Counted from the stretch's first letter, positions 1-11,784 are shown. The stretch: 64,000 nt of DNA from Tachypleus tridentatus (GCF_004210375.1 NW_027467782.1:22361276-22425275); one strand, 5' to 3'. Translations and numbers: made by a program. The notes: generated by a model not told the origin, from the sequence alone.

Positions 1-285
1 GTTTAAAACTTCCCTTTCAGCTGAGTTAATAGCTTATAGACGCGTATTAAAATGCTAATTCGATTTGTCAATTGATACCGCCAAAATTAATTTGAGAAAT
101 TCTCAACTTCCTCGTACATGAAGAGAGTTTGCGAGAGTGAGGCAAATAAGACGTATTCTTTCTACGTGAGAAAAGGTAAAAAACTTTGAATAGATAGGCT
201 TACCGAACCAACACAGTTGAAGAATATATATCGCGTTAGAAGTGCGTTAGGCCACAGAGACCAAATACTACAGGCGGGGACCACC

Positions 286-815
286 GGAGGAATCAGAAAA
301 ATACCACAGACAGCGAACTAGACACAGAAGACCAAGAAGGTTTTATCACCGTTACCACACAAAGTCTAGCCATGGCAGACAAAAATGTTACCGGGAACGA
401 AAAGCAGAAATCAAGTAAGTCAAGTGACGTTGGTGGCAAATTAAAATATAATTCCCCATTGCTAGTATTATGTAGTTTAGCAAAAAAGGAATTAAGTACA
501 GCGGGAAAAACTGATGAAAATACAGTTTGAAAAAGACGTAAAGTAAAAAGAAAAATAATTAAAATAACAAATTCAACGGAAAATTCCGAAAACGAAGAAG
601 AAGTAGTTGTTGCTGCTAATACTGAGGTAGAGTAGCTTCCCCTGCAAATAAAGCGAGTAATATAGTATCCAACAAAACTAAAGAAACAGAAATTGAAACA
701 AACACCGTGGATGTTGGTAATACCACTGAAAGCAGTCATAATAATATTCAGAAAAATACCACAGACAGCGAACTAGACACAGAAGACCAAGAAGGTTTTA
801 TCACTGTTACATCCA
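286..815 (+). repeat. Direct repeat of about 75 bp within the element 5' region
   Basis: Bases about 286-360 and about 742-815 are nearly identical; both contain the run ending in GAAGGTTTTATCAC. The second copy is ORF1 coding sequence. The first lies upstream of the ORF1 ATG, so part of ORF1 has been duplicated into the leader. Confidence 0.8.
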
Positions 816-1973
816 AAAGAGAAAAAAAAACATTACAGAAACAACAAAAAACAAGTAATAATATGACACAAAAAACAAAACCACCACAATTCGCAATCAT
901 AATAGAAGGTATTCCAGGTCAGTACAATCAAACCCTGCTTGCGACAGAGGTTAAACGCTGCAAGCCGAACGTTACCATAGTTAACTTTAAGCGTCTGCCC
1001 AGAGGCGGTGTCCTTGTTCAAGGGCATGACGCAGCTGACCTTAACAGATTAGTGAAGGAGTGGCCAGCAGATGCCTTTAAACCCGGAAATATCAAAATCC
1101 ACCTTCCAGGAAGTAAGCCGCAGCCTAAAGCCATTGTGGTAAGAGGGGTTCACCAGACCATTAACTTAGAATCAGTCACACAAGCTTTAGATGAACAAGG
1201 CATTCCACACAATAAAATAGAACGTATAATTTCAAAGAAAACACAGGCACCCACGAATCTCATACGCATCGATACTGACGACAGTTACAACGTACAAAAA
1301 TTAATAAATAATGGAATAACGCTTTGGTATCAAAAATACCAAGTAGAGCAACTAAAAACTCCGGCAATTGTTGTAACACAATGCTACAATTGCCAAAGAT
1401 ATGGACATGTCTCAGCAGCCTGCTTAGCAACACCGAGGTGCTGCGGATGTGGCGGGGAACACCATATCAACCAATGCAAAAAAAGATAAGGAAACGCCTA
1501 AATGTTGTAACTGTGGTCAAACCCACACAGCAAATTATAAAGGATGTGAAAAATACAAACAAATAAAGCAACGTATTTATCAGATAAGAACACCAACAGA
1601 ACAGAATCAACCTAATACAAACAGTTTACCTAAAACAGACATATCAAAAGAATTCAATAAAACAACAAAAACCACGTACGCAGAAATGCTAAAAGGAAAA
1701 GAACCCCATAAACAGCAAGAACAGAACACTAATACACAGGACAAGAACACTTCAACACAAACACAAAAACCAGAAGAAAACAACACCACAATACAAGAAA
1801 CGAATATTAACATCAGACAAAACAAGCCTGTTCACAACAATATTCAAAACATAATAACAGAATTCGTAACAGAATACGTTAAACCAAACCAGACAACTAA
1901 CTGTTTTGAACTACTGATCAATATCTCCAAAAACACATCACACCTCACATACCCTACATTATATCAACACTAA
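372..1973 (+). pseudogene. Retrotransposon ORF1 (gag-like, zinc knuckles)
   Basis: Nucleic-acid-binding ORF1 protein of the element. The first ATG with a matching frame is at 372. An in-frame TGA at 528-530, a frameshift near 634 and another in the A-run near 1485 break it. The best open part is 707-1489. Three knuckle motifs lie in a row: CYNCQRYGH followed by C (about 1381-1422), CCGCGGEHH followed by C (about 1441-1481), and CCNCGQTH followed by GC (about 1503-1547, in the shifted frame). This CCHC series is typical of Jockey-type ORF1. The C-terminal part is rich in N, Q, T and K. The family assignment is secure; the true start is an inference. Confidence 0.82.
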
Positions 1974-1995
1974 CTGGATACATGCTCACAGCACA

Positions 1996-4786
1996 ATGTT
2001 CACAGTAGTGTACATCAACATCCAAGGTGTAATAGCTTCCAAGAAACATGAGATCGAAGACTTAATGGAAGAAATTAACCCCCATATTATAATAATAAGC
2101 GAAACTCTAATATACAACAATTTAAAATACCAAATTATTCAACCATAAGAAAAGACAGAACAAACAGAAATGATGAAAACAGAGGCATTATGCTGCTCTA
2201 CAAAGTGGAGCTTTCAGTAGTAGAAATTAAATTTAGCAGTAGCAATGAACATGTTACTGTGGACATTTTGCAAAGTAATAAAACTAAAGTAACCGTAGCA
2301 GGAACTTACTGCTCACCTAACAAACAAATAGATATAACATTACTTAGCAACATCTTTTCCCACAACCAAAACTCCATAGTTATGGGGGACTTAAATAGTA
2401 AAAATGTTACTTTTGGATGCCGAAGTTCTAATTCCAATGGTAGAAATCTAATAAAATTCATAGACGATAATAACATAGATTTATTAAATGATACCACCCT
2501 ACACACACACATCGTATGCCACTAACACCAGTGACATACTAGATCTGTGTATGTGTACATATAACCTAAGCCAGAAATTAATAAAATTTCAAGTGGGAAA
2601 AGATGTTGACAGTGATCACCTCCCAATATATTGTGTCTTCGATCTCGCCCCCCATAAAAATATAACATATAGGAAAGAAAAATATAATTACAGAAAAGCA
2701 GATTGGCAATACTATAAACAGGAATTAGATAACCTGTCACCTAATAAAGTTATAAAAGAAGTTAAAACACATGTCGAAATGAATAACTACTGTCAAACAA
2801 TTACGGATTGACTTTAGAAAGCAGCCAAGTTAACAATACCAAAACAACACCATAAAACAACAAACAACACATGTAAACCCACCACAGAAATAATCAACCT
2901 AATCAAAAAACGAAGACAATTGAGAAGACAGTACATGATTACAAGAAACAGAGAAACCAAAACGCAAATAAACAACATTAGAAATCACATCAGAACACAA
3001 ATAAAACAACAAAAACAAAATAAGTGGGACAATTACTGCAATAAACTAAACGATAAAACTGACCCGAAAAATTCTGGTCACATCTTAAAAGACTCACAAA
3101 TAAAAACACAAACATAAAGAAATAACCTCCACTTGAACATAATAATACTATAGCACACACAAATAAAGAAATAACCGAAGCTTTCAAAGATCAACTCCAA
3201 AATACATTTAAAACTCACACAGATCCAGATATGAATACAAATTTCTACAATAAAGTCACTAATCACACAGCAAACAATAAACATCAATTTGAACCAATAT
3301 TTCCAGTAAACATAACTGATACAAATACAAGTTCCGATACAGATTATGCAAGCACATTACTAACACATGAAATATCTCTTCAAGAATTACTAGAAGCAAT
3401 AAAAAACACAAAAAACAAAGCACCAGGTGAAGACGAAATACAAGCTATCCTCCTAAAAAAGGGCACTCCGAAATTGTTTGACCACCTAAATTCACTTTTT
3501 AACTTATCACTATCCTCAGGATACATCCCAGTTTCTTGGAAGCTTGCAAATATATTAATGTTCCATAAGGAAGGAAAGCCAGCGAATAAACCTAACAGCT
3601 ACCGACCAATCAGCCTGACCAGCTGTGTAGGCAAAATTATTGAAAGAATAATCAGCAATAGACTCTCCACATTCTTGGAGATAACATTAAAATTACCAAA
3701 AGAACAAAATGGATTCAGGAAATTTAAACAAACGACAGACCACCTTATCCGATTAACCGAAACAATAATAGATAGCTTCAATAAAAAAGAATGTACAGTC
3801 GCTTGCTTCCTTGATATCGAGGAAACATTCGACACTGTTTGGCACGATGGTCTAAGGTTCCGAATGAATGAAATGGAACTACCGCGAGGAATTATTCGCT
3901 GGTTATCTAACTTTTTTGGAAAATAGAAAATGTAGAGTAAATGTTGAAAGAACTTTTTCTGAATACTTTACTCCACAAGCTGGTGTCCCTCAGGGAGGGG
4001 TGGTTAGCCCTATACTATTTATCATGTATGTAAACAATATGCCACTGAAGGATCCAAATCATGGATTCTCTTCACAGTTCGCAGATGATGTGGCAATCTG
4101 GAAAAGTGCCGCAACACCCACGATAGCAGCTACGAACATACAACCACAATTAAATAGAATAAGTGAATACTGTCAAAAATATAGAATTAAAATAAACACA
4201 GCAAAAACACAGCTCCTAGTTTTTTACGAAATCGATAAAACACAAAAAACAACAGCCAGAACTATATATGAATGGCACTCTACTCCAGATTTCCCCATCG
4301 GTAAAATTTTTAGGTCTGATCTATGATTCAAAACTAACTTGGATCAATCATGTGAACGAAATTAAAAATAAAGTCTGGCGAAGAACTAACTATGCAAGGA
4401 GTCTAACTGGTAAAAACAGTGGAGCATCTACAGATAACATTCTAAATATCTATAAAACATATATTAGACCTGTAATAGATTATGCAGCTCCAGCATGGAT
4501 AACTGTAAGCAATAAAATAATTAAAACCAAACTACAAACAATCCAAAACACACTCTTCACAACTGCATACAGAGTTCCAAGAACACTATCATCTCAATTC
4601 ATTCACAAATACTCGAACATACCAACCATACCAGATAGACCCCTATATATTACAATTATGTACTTTAATAAGAATTGGATGAAAAACGAATTACTATGCG
4701 AACTAGACAAGTACCTCATACATGATGAAGCTAGTCCTAAATATCTCTCTCCAGTTAACTTATATTTCAAATATAAAAATAAATAA
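1996..4786 (+). pseudogene. Retrotransposon ORF2 (endonuclease plus reverse transcriptase)
   Basis: Would nick target DNA and reverse-transcribe the element RNA. The start chosen is ATG 1996, 23 bases after the ORF1 stop. The endonuclease shows the N of YINIQG, the E of ISETL, GDLNSKN (about 2384) and SDHLPI (about 2611). The RT shows NSYRPISLTS (about 3594), motif A LDIEETFDTVWHDGL (Asp kept, about 3811), motif B GVPQGGVVSPILF (about 3983) and the catalytic FADD (about 4081). At least five frame breaks are visible (near 2123, 2500, 2811, 3915 and 4300). Catalytic residues survive, which suggests fairly recent decay. Confidence 0.85.
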
Positions 4787-5100
4787 AATAAAAACTTTAA
4801 TATATATATATATATATAAACTTTAAATATATATGTTTATAGTTTATTTATTTATGTATTTAAAAAAAAAATGCCACCAGCAAACTTGACATACTGTTAA
4901 TAGAATTAAAAAAAAAACTGCATACGAGCCAAAATACATGGACATTGCCCTGAAAAGGACCAAATACAATAAATATCAATCAGCCAAGAATATAAGTACA
5001 GGAAGGAGGAAGAGGTCAAAGAGAACCTGATCCTCCAGGGTATGAACTTACCCAAACATCGACGACATTTATTTTCGTACATGAAAAGCACGTACGCCAC
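4787..5100 (+). repeat. Element 3' untranslated region with TA microsatellite
   Basis: Contains a (TA)n run at 4800-4818 and A-rich tracts, then a block around 4990-5040 with GGAGGAAGAGGT that reappears near 18630-18660 behind the second Jockey copy. This is the reason for extending the element to about 5100. The start near 5042 of a 104-residue open frame is not convincing as a gene. Confidence 0.55.
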
Positions 5101-5327
5101 TTGTTTTCAAAATATTTATTTTTCGGAACAAGTTAAACGTACGTACATCAAATTCTTACATTATAGGGATATTATAAACACTACACACATACAAATATAT
5201 ATATGTATAGTTATCTTCCTGTTGTCAAAAGTCCACTTGGGCCTATTCAGTTACTTTAAAATTTCAGTTGACAAAACGAAGTTTCTTCTGTTACTATCTA
5301 AATATACTTCACTTATTTTATCATTGA

Positions 5328-5597
5328 TTTGGACCCAGGATGGCCAAGCGTGTTAAGGCGTGCGACTCGTAATCTGAGTGTCGCAGGTTCGCATCCGTGT
5401 CGCGCCAAACATACTCGCCTTTCAGCCGTCGGGGCGTTATAATGTGATGGTCAATCCCACTATTCGTTGTTAAAGAGTTGGCGGTGGGTGGTGATGATTA
5501 GCTGCCTTCCCTCTAGTCTTACACTGCTAAATTAGGGACGGCTAGCACAGATAGCCCTCGAGTAGCTTTGTGCGAAATTAAAAAAAACAAACAAACA
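5328..5597 (+). mobile_element. tRNA-derived SINE, family 1, complete with target duplication
   Basis: The head resembles a tRNA internal promoter, with an A-box-like TGGCCAAGCGTGTTAAGG and a B-box-like GGTTCGCATCC. A conserved body follows, including GGTGATGATTAGCTGCC and GACGGCTAGCACAGATAG, and the end is A-rich with CAAA repeats. It is flanked by the 10-bp direct repeat TTATCATTGA at 5318-5327 and 5598-5607. It is non-coding and depends on LINE proteins supplied in trans. This copy serves as the reference for the other family 1 copies listed here. Confidence 0.92.
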
Positions 5598-5607
5598 ATT
5601 ATCATTG

Positions 5608-6748
5608 ACTTACCACGGTTGTATTCTACGTGTTTAAACGTTTCTACTGTCGCTTCTTTCTTCGTATTTCCCAAGAATCGTTTGTTTAGATGTCAGAGTC
5701 TACTGATACTAATTCATTCACTTTAGAACTCTCTTTTCTGAAATAAACTATTATTTTTATCTTTCTTCTGCTATTATCTTTCCTCTAACACATTAATAGT
5801 TAGGCCTATAGCAACCGTTCGGCCTTTCCCCTCTTACAACAGATAACTTCTCTCTCTCCTCTTGTCTGTCTACTGTTCTCGCTTATCTCACACTATTTGT
5901 ATATTTATTCCCAAATCGTCTGTTCATTATATTCTCTGCATCAATGATTTATAAACACAACACCCAATATACTTCTCTTTTTAAATCTCTTATAAAGTAA
6001 TTAAAAGTAAACAACTAAACAATCATAAAACATTCTTTCGAAAACTAAACAAAATTACTATTATCGAAACTAGACAGTCTTTTATATGATGGCAATAAAA
6101 TGAACTAGGATACGAATGTGAATACTTGACAACAGCAATGTTTAACCAAGCAAGTGTCAAGTACCAATATATTAATTTTAATTAGTAAAATACCCAATAT
6201 CAAGACAATAACAGTTTCTTTGTTGTGGTCAAGGTATATGTTCATGAATTTACTGATGACAGAACTGTCCAATAATATTTCAGTTATTCATAACCTGAAT
6301 TTGTTTGATTTTTATTTTAGTTTTATTGTTAAAACTAATTACCTTTATTGTTTTCTTTTGTTTCTTATTTTGGGGTCTTATATTCATTTCAGTTGATGAA
6401 TTATTTTTACAGTAAATAATTATATTTTATTACATCGTTTCATCTTTACAGATTTGTTTTCAAAACATACATAAAATCAAATCTTATTTACTGTAAAAAT
6501 GACGTAATAAATAAAACTTACCATAAGCACAACTCCCAATACTATTATATTTATTCAGTAACGTTCCACTTCTAATATATCTGTTTATTTCTGTGGCTTT
6601 ACCATGGTGTTATCTTGTATCTAGAATATGGAAACTGTAACTTTTAATAATATATATTTAATCAAAACGAAACTGTTAAGTAATAATTCTGACTGGATTT
6701 TGTTAAACTGATCGTATTATTCACTAAAATAATCATTTTACTTTTCAG
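5608..6748. other. No gene seen; probable SLC6 intron
   Basis: AT-rich sequence just upstream of an SLC6 acceptor, so probably intron. A 17-bp perfect inverted repeat pairs 6403-6419 with 6484-6500. No upstream SLC6 exon was recognised here. Confidence 0.5.
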
Positions 6749-6851
6749 GGGGGCATGTACATATTTCAACTGATGGATTATTATTCTGCCAGTGGAATGA
6801 CTCTAGTGTTCACTGTTTTCTTTCAAACTATAGTTATTACATGGGTTTATG
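6749..6851 (+). CDS. SLC6 exon n-3 (TM10)
   Basis: Acceptor CTTTTCAG, donor GTAAGT. Starts in phase 0 and ends with one extra base. Begins [17 protein letters not shown] and ends ITWVYG, the segment leading into and through TM10 in SLC6 proteins. Confidence 0.9.
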
Positions 6852-8450
6852 GTAAGTTTCAAATGGCATGTCCTTCATTGGTAAAATAGACCATTGTTTT
6901 ATACACCACTTCCAACTTCTAATACATCTGTTTATTTCTATGGTGTAAGATTTTTATGTTAAATGTGGTGATGTGTTATACGTACGTTGATCCTGGGAGG
7001 ATCTGTTGTACACAAGCTAGCCCTAAAAGATGGCATTTGCGAGTTAACTCAATAACGTACTGTTATACTATATGCAAGTTATCCCTAAAATGGGCTGTAT
7101 TATTCTCAGGTTAACTCCAGAAGATGGTGTTTTATTGTTTTCTTTGGAGGTGTTAATTAATTACTCATTACCTTTAATCCGTGTATTATTGTACTCAATA
7201 GCCAATACTTTTGACAATTTAATTTCTTTTCATTTATTGCGGGATTTTCAAATGTTTTCAGTGTAAGCCAGTATTATTAATTAAAAATTGGACATTTAAT
7301 TTGTAGATTTGTTTGTCTTTTGAATTCAGGTTTTATGTCAAGTGTTTTTTCACATGAAAATTCTAGTTTGTAAACCAACAAATTTATAAAACTGGTAAAT
7401 TATTACAGGTGTAAAAAAGTTTTCTAGCAACATTGAAGAGATGACAGGACATCGGCCCAACTGGTACTTCCTTGCCACCTGGGTCTTTGTCTCTCCAGCC
7501 GTTTGTTTAGTAAGTTTAATGCTGTGTTTTAAAGAAAGAATATTCAACGGATTAATTAAATAAATAATTGAGTGTAATGGAGGACATGGATCTGTACATA
7601 GGTTCTCTGTAAGTCATGAAGTGACCTTCGAACTTGCAGCACGTGAGAATATATGTTAACTGTAAGAACAGATCATTTATCCTACTTACTCAGTTACGTT
7701 TCTCACAGTATCAAAATAATATAAATAAATATCTTATCTTTAGTACCTAATATATATACAAATGATGTTCAATTTTATTTCAGTTTCTTTCAGAGAATGT
7801 TATTTCTAATTCTAAATACATATTCCCTTTAGGAAATATTCCTGTTTTCAGTTATGAGTCTGGTGTATGCAGAGACTTACGTTTATCCTTGGTGGGGAGA
7901 ACTCTTAGGCTGGGAGATAGCCTTGGCTTCCATGGTGTGGATTCCGTCCTATGCTGTTTATTTCATGCTAGTCACACCAGGTTCTCTGAAGGACGTGAGT
8001 AGCTTTTAGTCTTTATCAAAAGTAAAATTTTAAAGATTATTGACAAGTTATTCAGACTGAAACCTATTGAAACTCAACACTAGGTTATTGTTACCTTTGT
8101 AGTAGATTTTCAATACTTGTATTGACTAGTGAGACAGTCTTAAAATTGGCAAACAAGATATTAGTAAAGTACTTCAGTTTTTTACAAATAATATTATGTA
8201 TGTTATTCTTTCCATATATGATATATACGATGATAAATGAAGTTAACAATCAGATTTGAAATTTATACCTCAACTGTTGGTTCTGTTTTTATTTCAGCGA
8301 CTGATAGCTGGCATAACTCCGAAACTTCAACCTTCTCAGAAATTAACCAAGACACTTGTTCAAGATTTCGAGCTTCCCAGAAGTAAAAACAATAAACTGT
8401 CAGACTCAGGAGATTATAAGTCGACAGCCCAAGACGTACTTCATATTTAA
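6749..8450 (+). CDS. SLC6-type Na+/Cl- coupled neurotransmitter transporter, last four exons
   Basis: 3' part of a plasma-membrane sodium symporter gene of the SLC6 family (GABA, glycine, monoamine and amino-acid transporters). Four exons (6749-6851, 7409-7509, 7833-7994, 8298-8450) join in frame to encode the last 172 residues. They cover TM10 through TM12 and the cytoplasmic tail. Family hallmarks are [17 protein letters not shown], then [13 protein letters not shown], then [10 protein letters not shown], then TPGSLKDRL and ITPKL. All four acceptors are AG and the three internal donors are GTAAGT, GTAAGT and GTGAGT. The tail ends in LHI, which could fit a class II PDZ ligand (inference). 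Earlier exons are not visible and probably lie before the window, beyond the inserted retrotransposon. The substrate cannot be told from this part. The frame is intact, so the gene is probably functional. Confidence 0.9.
7409..7509 (+). CDS. SLC6 exon n-2 (intracellular loop, start of TM11)
   Basis: Acceptor TATTACAG, donor GTAAGT. Takes two bases to complete the split Gly codon. Encodes [17 protein letters not shown], the SLC6 loop usually written NI-DMIG-RP, then [10 protein letters not shown]. Confidence 0.9.
7833..7994 (+). CDS. SLC6 exon n-1 (TM11-TM12)
   Basis: Acceptor CCCTTTAG, donor GTGAGT, phase 0 at both ends. Contains [10 protein letters not shown] and the hydrophobic TM12 segment, then TPGSLKD. 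Confidence 0.9.
8298..8450 (+). CDS. SLC6 last exon (cytoplasmic tail)
   Basis: Acceptor TTATTTCAG. Encodes [10 protein letters not shown], the usual start of the SLC6 tail, followed by a polar tail of about 40 residues and TAA at 8448-8450. Confidence 0.88.
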   Translation, partial: RLIAGITPKLQPSQKLTKTLVQDFELPRSKNNKLSDSGDYKSTAQDVLHI

Positions 8451-8468
8451 CTGTTAAAAAGTCTATGT

Positions 8469-8605
8469 GATCATATTACAAGCACTAGATCTTCCTTTAG
8501 TACATGATCATATTACTAACACTAGATTCTCCTTTAGTACGTCATCATATTACTAACACTAGGTTTTGCTTTAGTACATGATCATATTACTAGCATAAAC
8601 CAAAA
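8469..8605 (+). repeat. 37-bp tandem repeat in the SLC6 3' UTR
   Basis: Three and a half units of about 37 bp starting just after the stop codon. Each has GATCATATTACTAACACTAG followed by TTTAGTAC. It lies in the probable 3' untranslated region. Confidence 0.85.
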
Positions 8606-9726
8606 CTGTTTTTATTGTGCACTTAATATTGGTGACAATGAAATCAGAAAAGCAAGTTTTATATTATATTATAGAGGAAACGAGACTCTAATACACTCAC
8701 ACCGCGTAAAGATGAACTAGATTATAATTATGATAGTTATGATACAATACCTTTGGCCATAGGTGTATTAAACCTTACTCAAGCTGCATCCAATTGTTTA
8801 TATTCAGTTTTGTTTCTAGTTTACCATAAACAACAACAGATGTAACGTATATCATTTTACCCTTTTTTCTAGCACATTTGTAAATATTATGTCGTTATGA
8901 TTGATAGTTAGTTTACTAGTAAAACCAACAATTAAAGTAGGTAAAATAAAAGTGAATTATTTGTAACTCCCTTCAAAATGTCGTAAAGAATTTATTCGTT
9001 ATATTAATTTCACACTTGATTGTATATTTTATACAAATGGTTCTGTACTTTGAGTTTAATTAAGACGTTAGGTGATAATTAGAAAAGAAAATATTGAAAT
9101 ATTGGAAATAACACGATTTGTTTTGCATAAATATGTCTATTATCAACACACACTTGTAATTTAGTGTTCAGTGAACATTTTTTTACATGTTCAAACCTTA
9201 TAAATAGTATGTAAATACAATTTTTTACCTTTGTTATATTAGTAATTACTGAACATTTCACGTTTATGAAAATCTTTGATAAATTTAATAATTTTCTGAT
9301 ATTGCAATTTACCCTTACACGGACAATAAATAAATAGTTTATTTACGTTTAAAAGCCGAGATGTGTAACAAAAGATCTTATGTTTTATTTACGTTTAAAA
9401 GCCAAGATGTGTAATAAAAGATGTTATGTTTTATTTATAATTCAAGAATGTAGTTCCCTAACATAAAATATGAAAGTACTAACCTCATATTTCTGAGCAT
9501 ACTTCTATGCATATTAATAAACAATGGAATGATTTATTTCTAAATTAATATTTGTAGCTACTGTGTGTTTGTGTATTTCATCCTCTGTATATGTAATGCA
9601 AAGACTACCATGTAGATTCCATATACAGATAGAATTGGCGGTGAGTGATTTGACTTCGTACACGTGCGGGTAATAATCACAATAAATTTAATTTTACGAT
9701 GAGTCATTAATGTAGATTTCTGGTCC
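8606..9726. repeat. 3' flank without gene; 46-bp tandem duplication
   Basis: No gene seen. Bases 9341-9432 are a two-unit tandem duplication of about 46 bp (ATTTACGTTTAAAAGCC). Several AATAAA strings (near 8944 and 9325) could serve as the SLC6 polyadenylation signal but none stands out. Confidence 0.5.
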
Positions 9727-9835
9727 AGTGTCCTCCGAAGGTTCTACGGTAAGTCTACAAACTTATGGAGCTAAAATTCGGGTTTTGATTTCCCACGGTG
9801 AACACAGTCTGATTTTCCTCTATCACAAACAGAAA
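9727..9835 (+). mobile_element. tRNA-derived SINE fragment, family 2, diverged
   Basis: Shares the family 2 core seen better at 17166 and 29616: a GGTAAGTCTAC box, ACTTATGGAGCTAAAATTCG, and a B-box-like TTTTGATTTCCC. Confidence 0.5.
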
Positions 9836-10016
9836 TCAGTTCCTGTACTAAAAACTACCAGTAGTATAGTAGAACAATACTGTATTAAAACATAGATTGT
9901 CGAGTGAACCAAGGAAGCCTTCAGAGTAAATATTATCAATAACTATCAGTAATAACAACAATATTATATTAGAACATAGATTGTCGAGTGAACCAAGGAG
10001 GCCTTCAGAGTAAATA

Positions 10017-11372
10017 CAGGGTGTCCCAAAATAACGTTTACACTCTTTGACTGCGTATAGCTAATAAACCGTTTATTTTGTTTCATATTTGACTTGTGTC
10101 CAAGGATGGCGGATAATCAGCTTAAAATCGAGCACAAAATATTCATTCTCAAAACTTTTTGGAAAGTCGAAAACAAAGCTGAAGTGCAAAGACGTTTTAC
10201 TAGAAAGTCCCATATGGATGCGCCATCTCGCCCCAGCATTTCACGCATCATCGCCAAGTTTGATGAACACGGAACTCTCCACAATATGGGAAAGGGTCGC
10301 TCCGGTCGAAAAAAATCATCAGCAAGCCCAACAAAAGAGCAAGAGGTCATTGATAATGTTCTGAATTCTCCAAGAAAATCAGTGCGCCTACTGTCTCGTG
10401 AAACAGGTATCCCTAAATCCAGCGTTCATCGCATTTTGAAGCGTTCCCAATTCAAAAGTTTCATCCCATCCCTTGTTTACGCTCTGAATGAAGATGACCC
10501 TGATCGAAGAGTTAAGTTCTGTGAATGGTATCATGCTAGATGTGCAGGCGATGATGAATTTCCACTCAAAATTGTTTGGAGTGACGAAGCAACGTTTAAG
10601 CTGAATGGCTCAATAAATCGACACAACTGCACCTACTGGGCAACAGAAAATCCACATGTTACAGAGGAACATCACTTGAATTTGCCTTGAGTGATTGTGT
10701 GGTGTGGTCTGTCCGCTAGGGACTCATCGGATCATTCTTTTTCAAGACACCGTAACAGGATTGAATTATCTCAACATGCTACAAGAGTTTGCCATGCCAC
10801 GCATCCATAAACAATTTGGAGAAGAAGAGTGTTTCTTCCAGCAGGATGGCGCTCCTCCTCACTTCCATCGCGACGTGAAAGCTTATCTGGATGCATCTAT
10901 GCCAAACAGATGGATTGGACGAAGAGGAAGTGTAGAATTTCCTGCTAGATCACCAGATTTGACACCCATGAATTTCTTTTGTGGGGTTTCTGAAAGACAA
11001 AGTTTGCAGCACAAAAGGGCAACAATTGACGAATTGAGAGTTGCAATTGAAGAACAATGTGCTTTAATACCAGATTAGATGGTGTTTGATGTGTGCACTT
11101 CTATTTCTTCCCGTTATGAGATGTGTCTGAGCAGAACGGATTTCAGTTTCAACACCTGAAATGAAGCAAGCAAATTGTGACATTTTACAATTTCAACGAA
11201 GGAGAGTTTTCCTTGGGAAGAATTTTATTTGTTATTTTTTCTCTTGATTTCAGTATTAAATCTTTAAATAAATCCTTTGGCTATCATATGTATCTTGTTT
11301 CATCGTTAAAATAAATAAACAAGGCAAGTTATAATGATCCAAAGAGTGTAAACGTTATTTTGGGACACCCTG
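10017..11372 (+). mobile_element. Mariner/Tc1-superfamily DNA transposon
   Basis: The 33-bp terminal inverted repeats are perfect: 10017-10049 and 11340-11372, both beginning CAGGGTGTCCCAAAATAACG read inward. The left flank is TA (10015-10016). The right flank is TT, where comparison with the neighbouring repeat unit predicts TA, so one base of the TA duplication has mutated. Inside is one broken transposase gene. Confidence 0.93.
10106..11159 (+). pseudogene. Mariner-like transposase, broken
   Basis: Cut-and-paste transposase with an N-terminal helix-turn-helix region and an RNase-H-like DDE/D core. ATG 10106 begins MADNQLK. Catalytic Asp positions are visible in WSDEATFKL (about 10578), QQDGAPPHFH (about 10840) and ARSPDLTP (about 10943). 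By my count 36 residues separate the second and third Asp. A TGA at 10688-10690, a frameshift near 10720 and a small deletion near 10980 break the frame, and a TAG follows at 11076. The usual length of about 350 residues is otherwise kept. Subfamily not assigned. Confidence 0.88.
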
Positions 11373-11457
11373 TTTTATAAATAACTGTCAGTATTGACAA
11401 CAGTATCAGAATAAAATACAGATTGTCCAGTGATCTACAAAGGCCTTCGGAGTAAAT

Positions 11458-11784
11458 AGTATAAATAATTACTTCAACTAAAAGATCAGTTTTCAGGTTT
11501 TATTATCAATTAATAGCAGTATAATATAGAAAAAATATAAATCACGAAATAATATCAAATAGATATACAATTCAATATTAATAACTTAAGAAATAAACAA
11601 TGTTCAGTCAGCATCTTTAGAATATTATATAACACACGAGTATTAAGCCCGTGTTGTCTTGTGTTATACACAATACACAAAATTTAAATCTTTATCTTCT
11701 ATTTATAAACAGCACACGAGTGTTATATCGGTGTTCTATACTATTATACACGATATGCAAGTGTTAACACTGTGTTCTCTACTA
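11458..11784. other. No gene seen; degenerate ACACGAGTGTTA motifs
   Basis: AT-rich. From 11630 to 11775 loosely related strings such as ACACGAGT-TTA and CGGTGTT recur, too diverged to define a unit. Confidence 0.35.

Larger units (their letters stand above)
1..5100 (+). mobile_element. Jockey-like non-LTR retrotransposon, decayed, nearly full length
   Basis: A two-ORF LINE-type element. A 5' leader (about 1-371) is followed by a gag-like ORF1 with three Cys/His knuckles, then an ORF2 with an AP-type endonuclease and a reverse transcriptase, then a TA- and A-rich 3' end. Domain order and motifs (SDHLPI, FADD) fit the Jockey superfamily. Both ORFs carry stops and frameshifts, so this copy cannot move itself. 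The 5' boundary was not located and may lie at or before base 1. The 3' boundary is uncertain: an A/TA-rich tract begins near 4790, but sequence shared with a second copy (see 17435-18720) runs to about 5050. No target-site duplication was found. Confidence 0.85.
9866..11457 (+). repeat. 84-bp tandem repeat, three units, split by a mariner insertion
   Basis: Units share CATAGATTGTCGAGTGAACC and CCTTCAGAGTAAATA. Unit 1 starts near 9866 and unit 2 near 9950, interrupted at 10017-11372. The rest of unit 2 and unit 3 follow from 11373. Removing the mariner restores a continuous array. Confidence 0.8.

Noticed and set aside
5042..5356. Open frame of 104 codons after the Jockey element
   Set aside because: It spans the element's 3' UTR, unique DNA and the start of a SINE; no domain.
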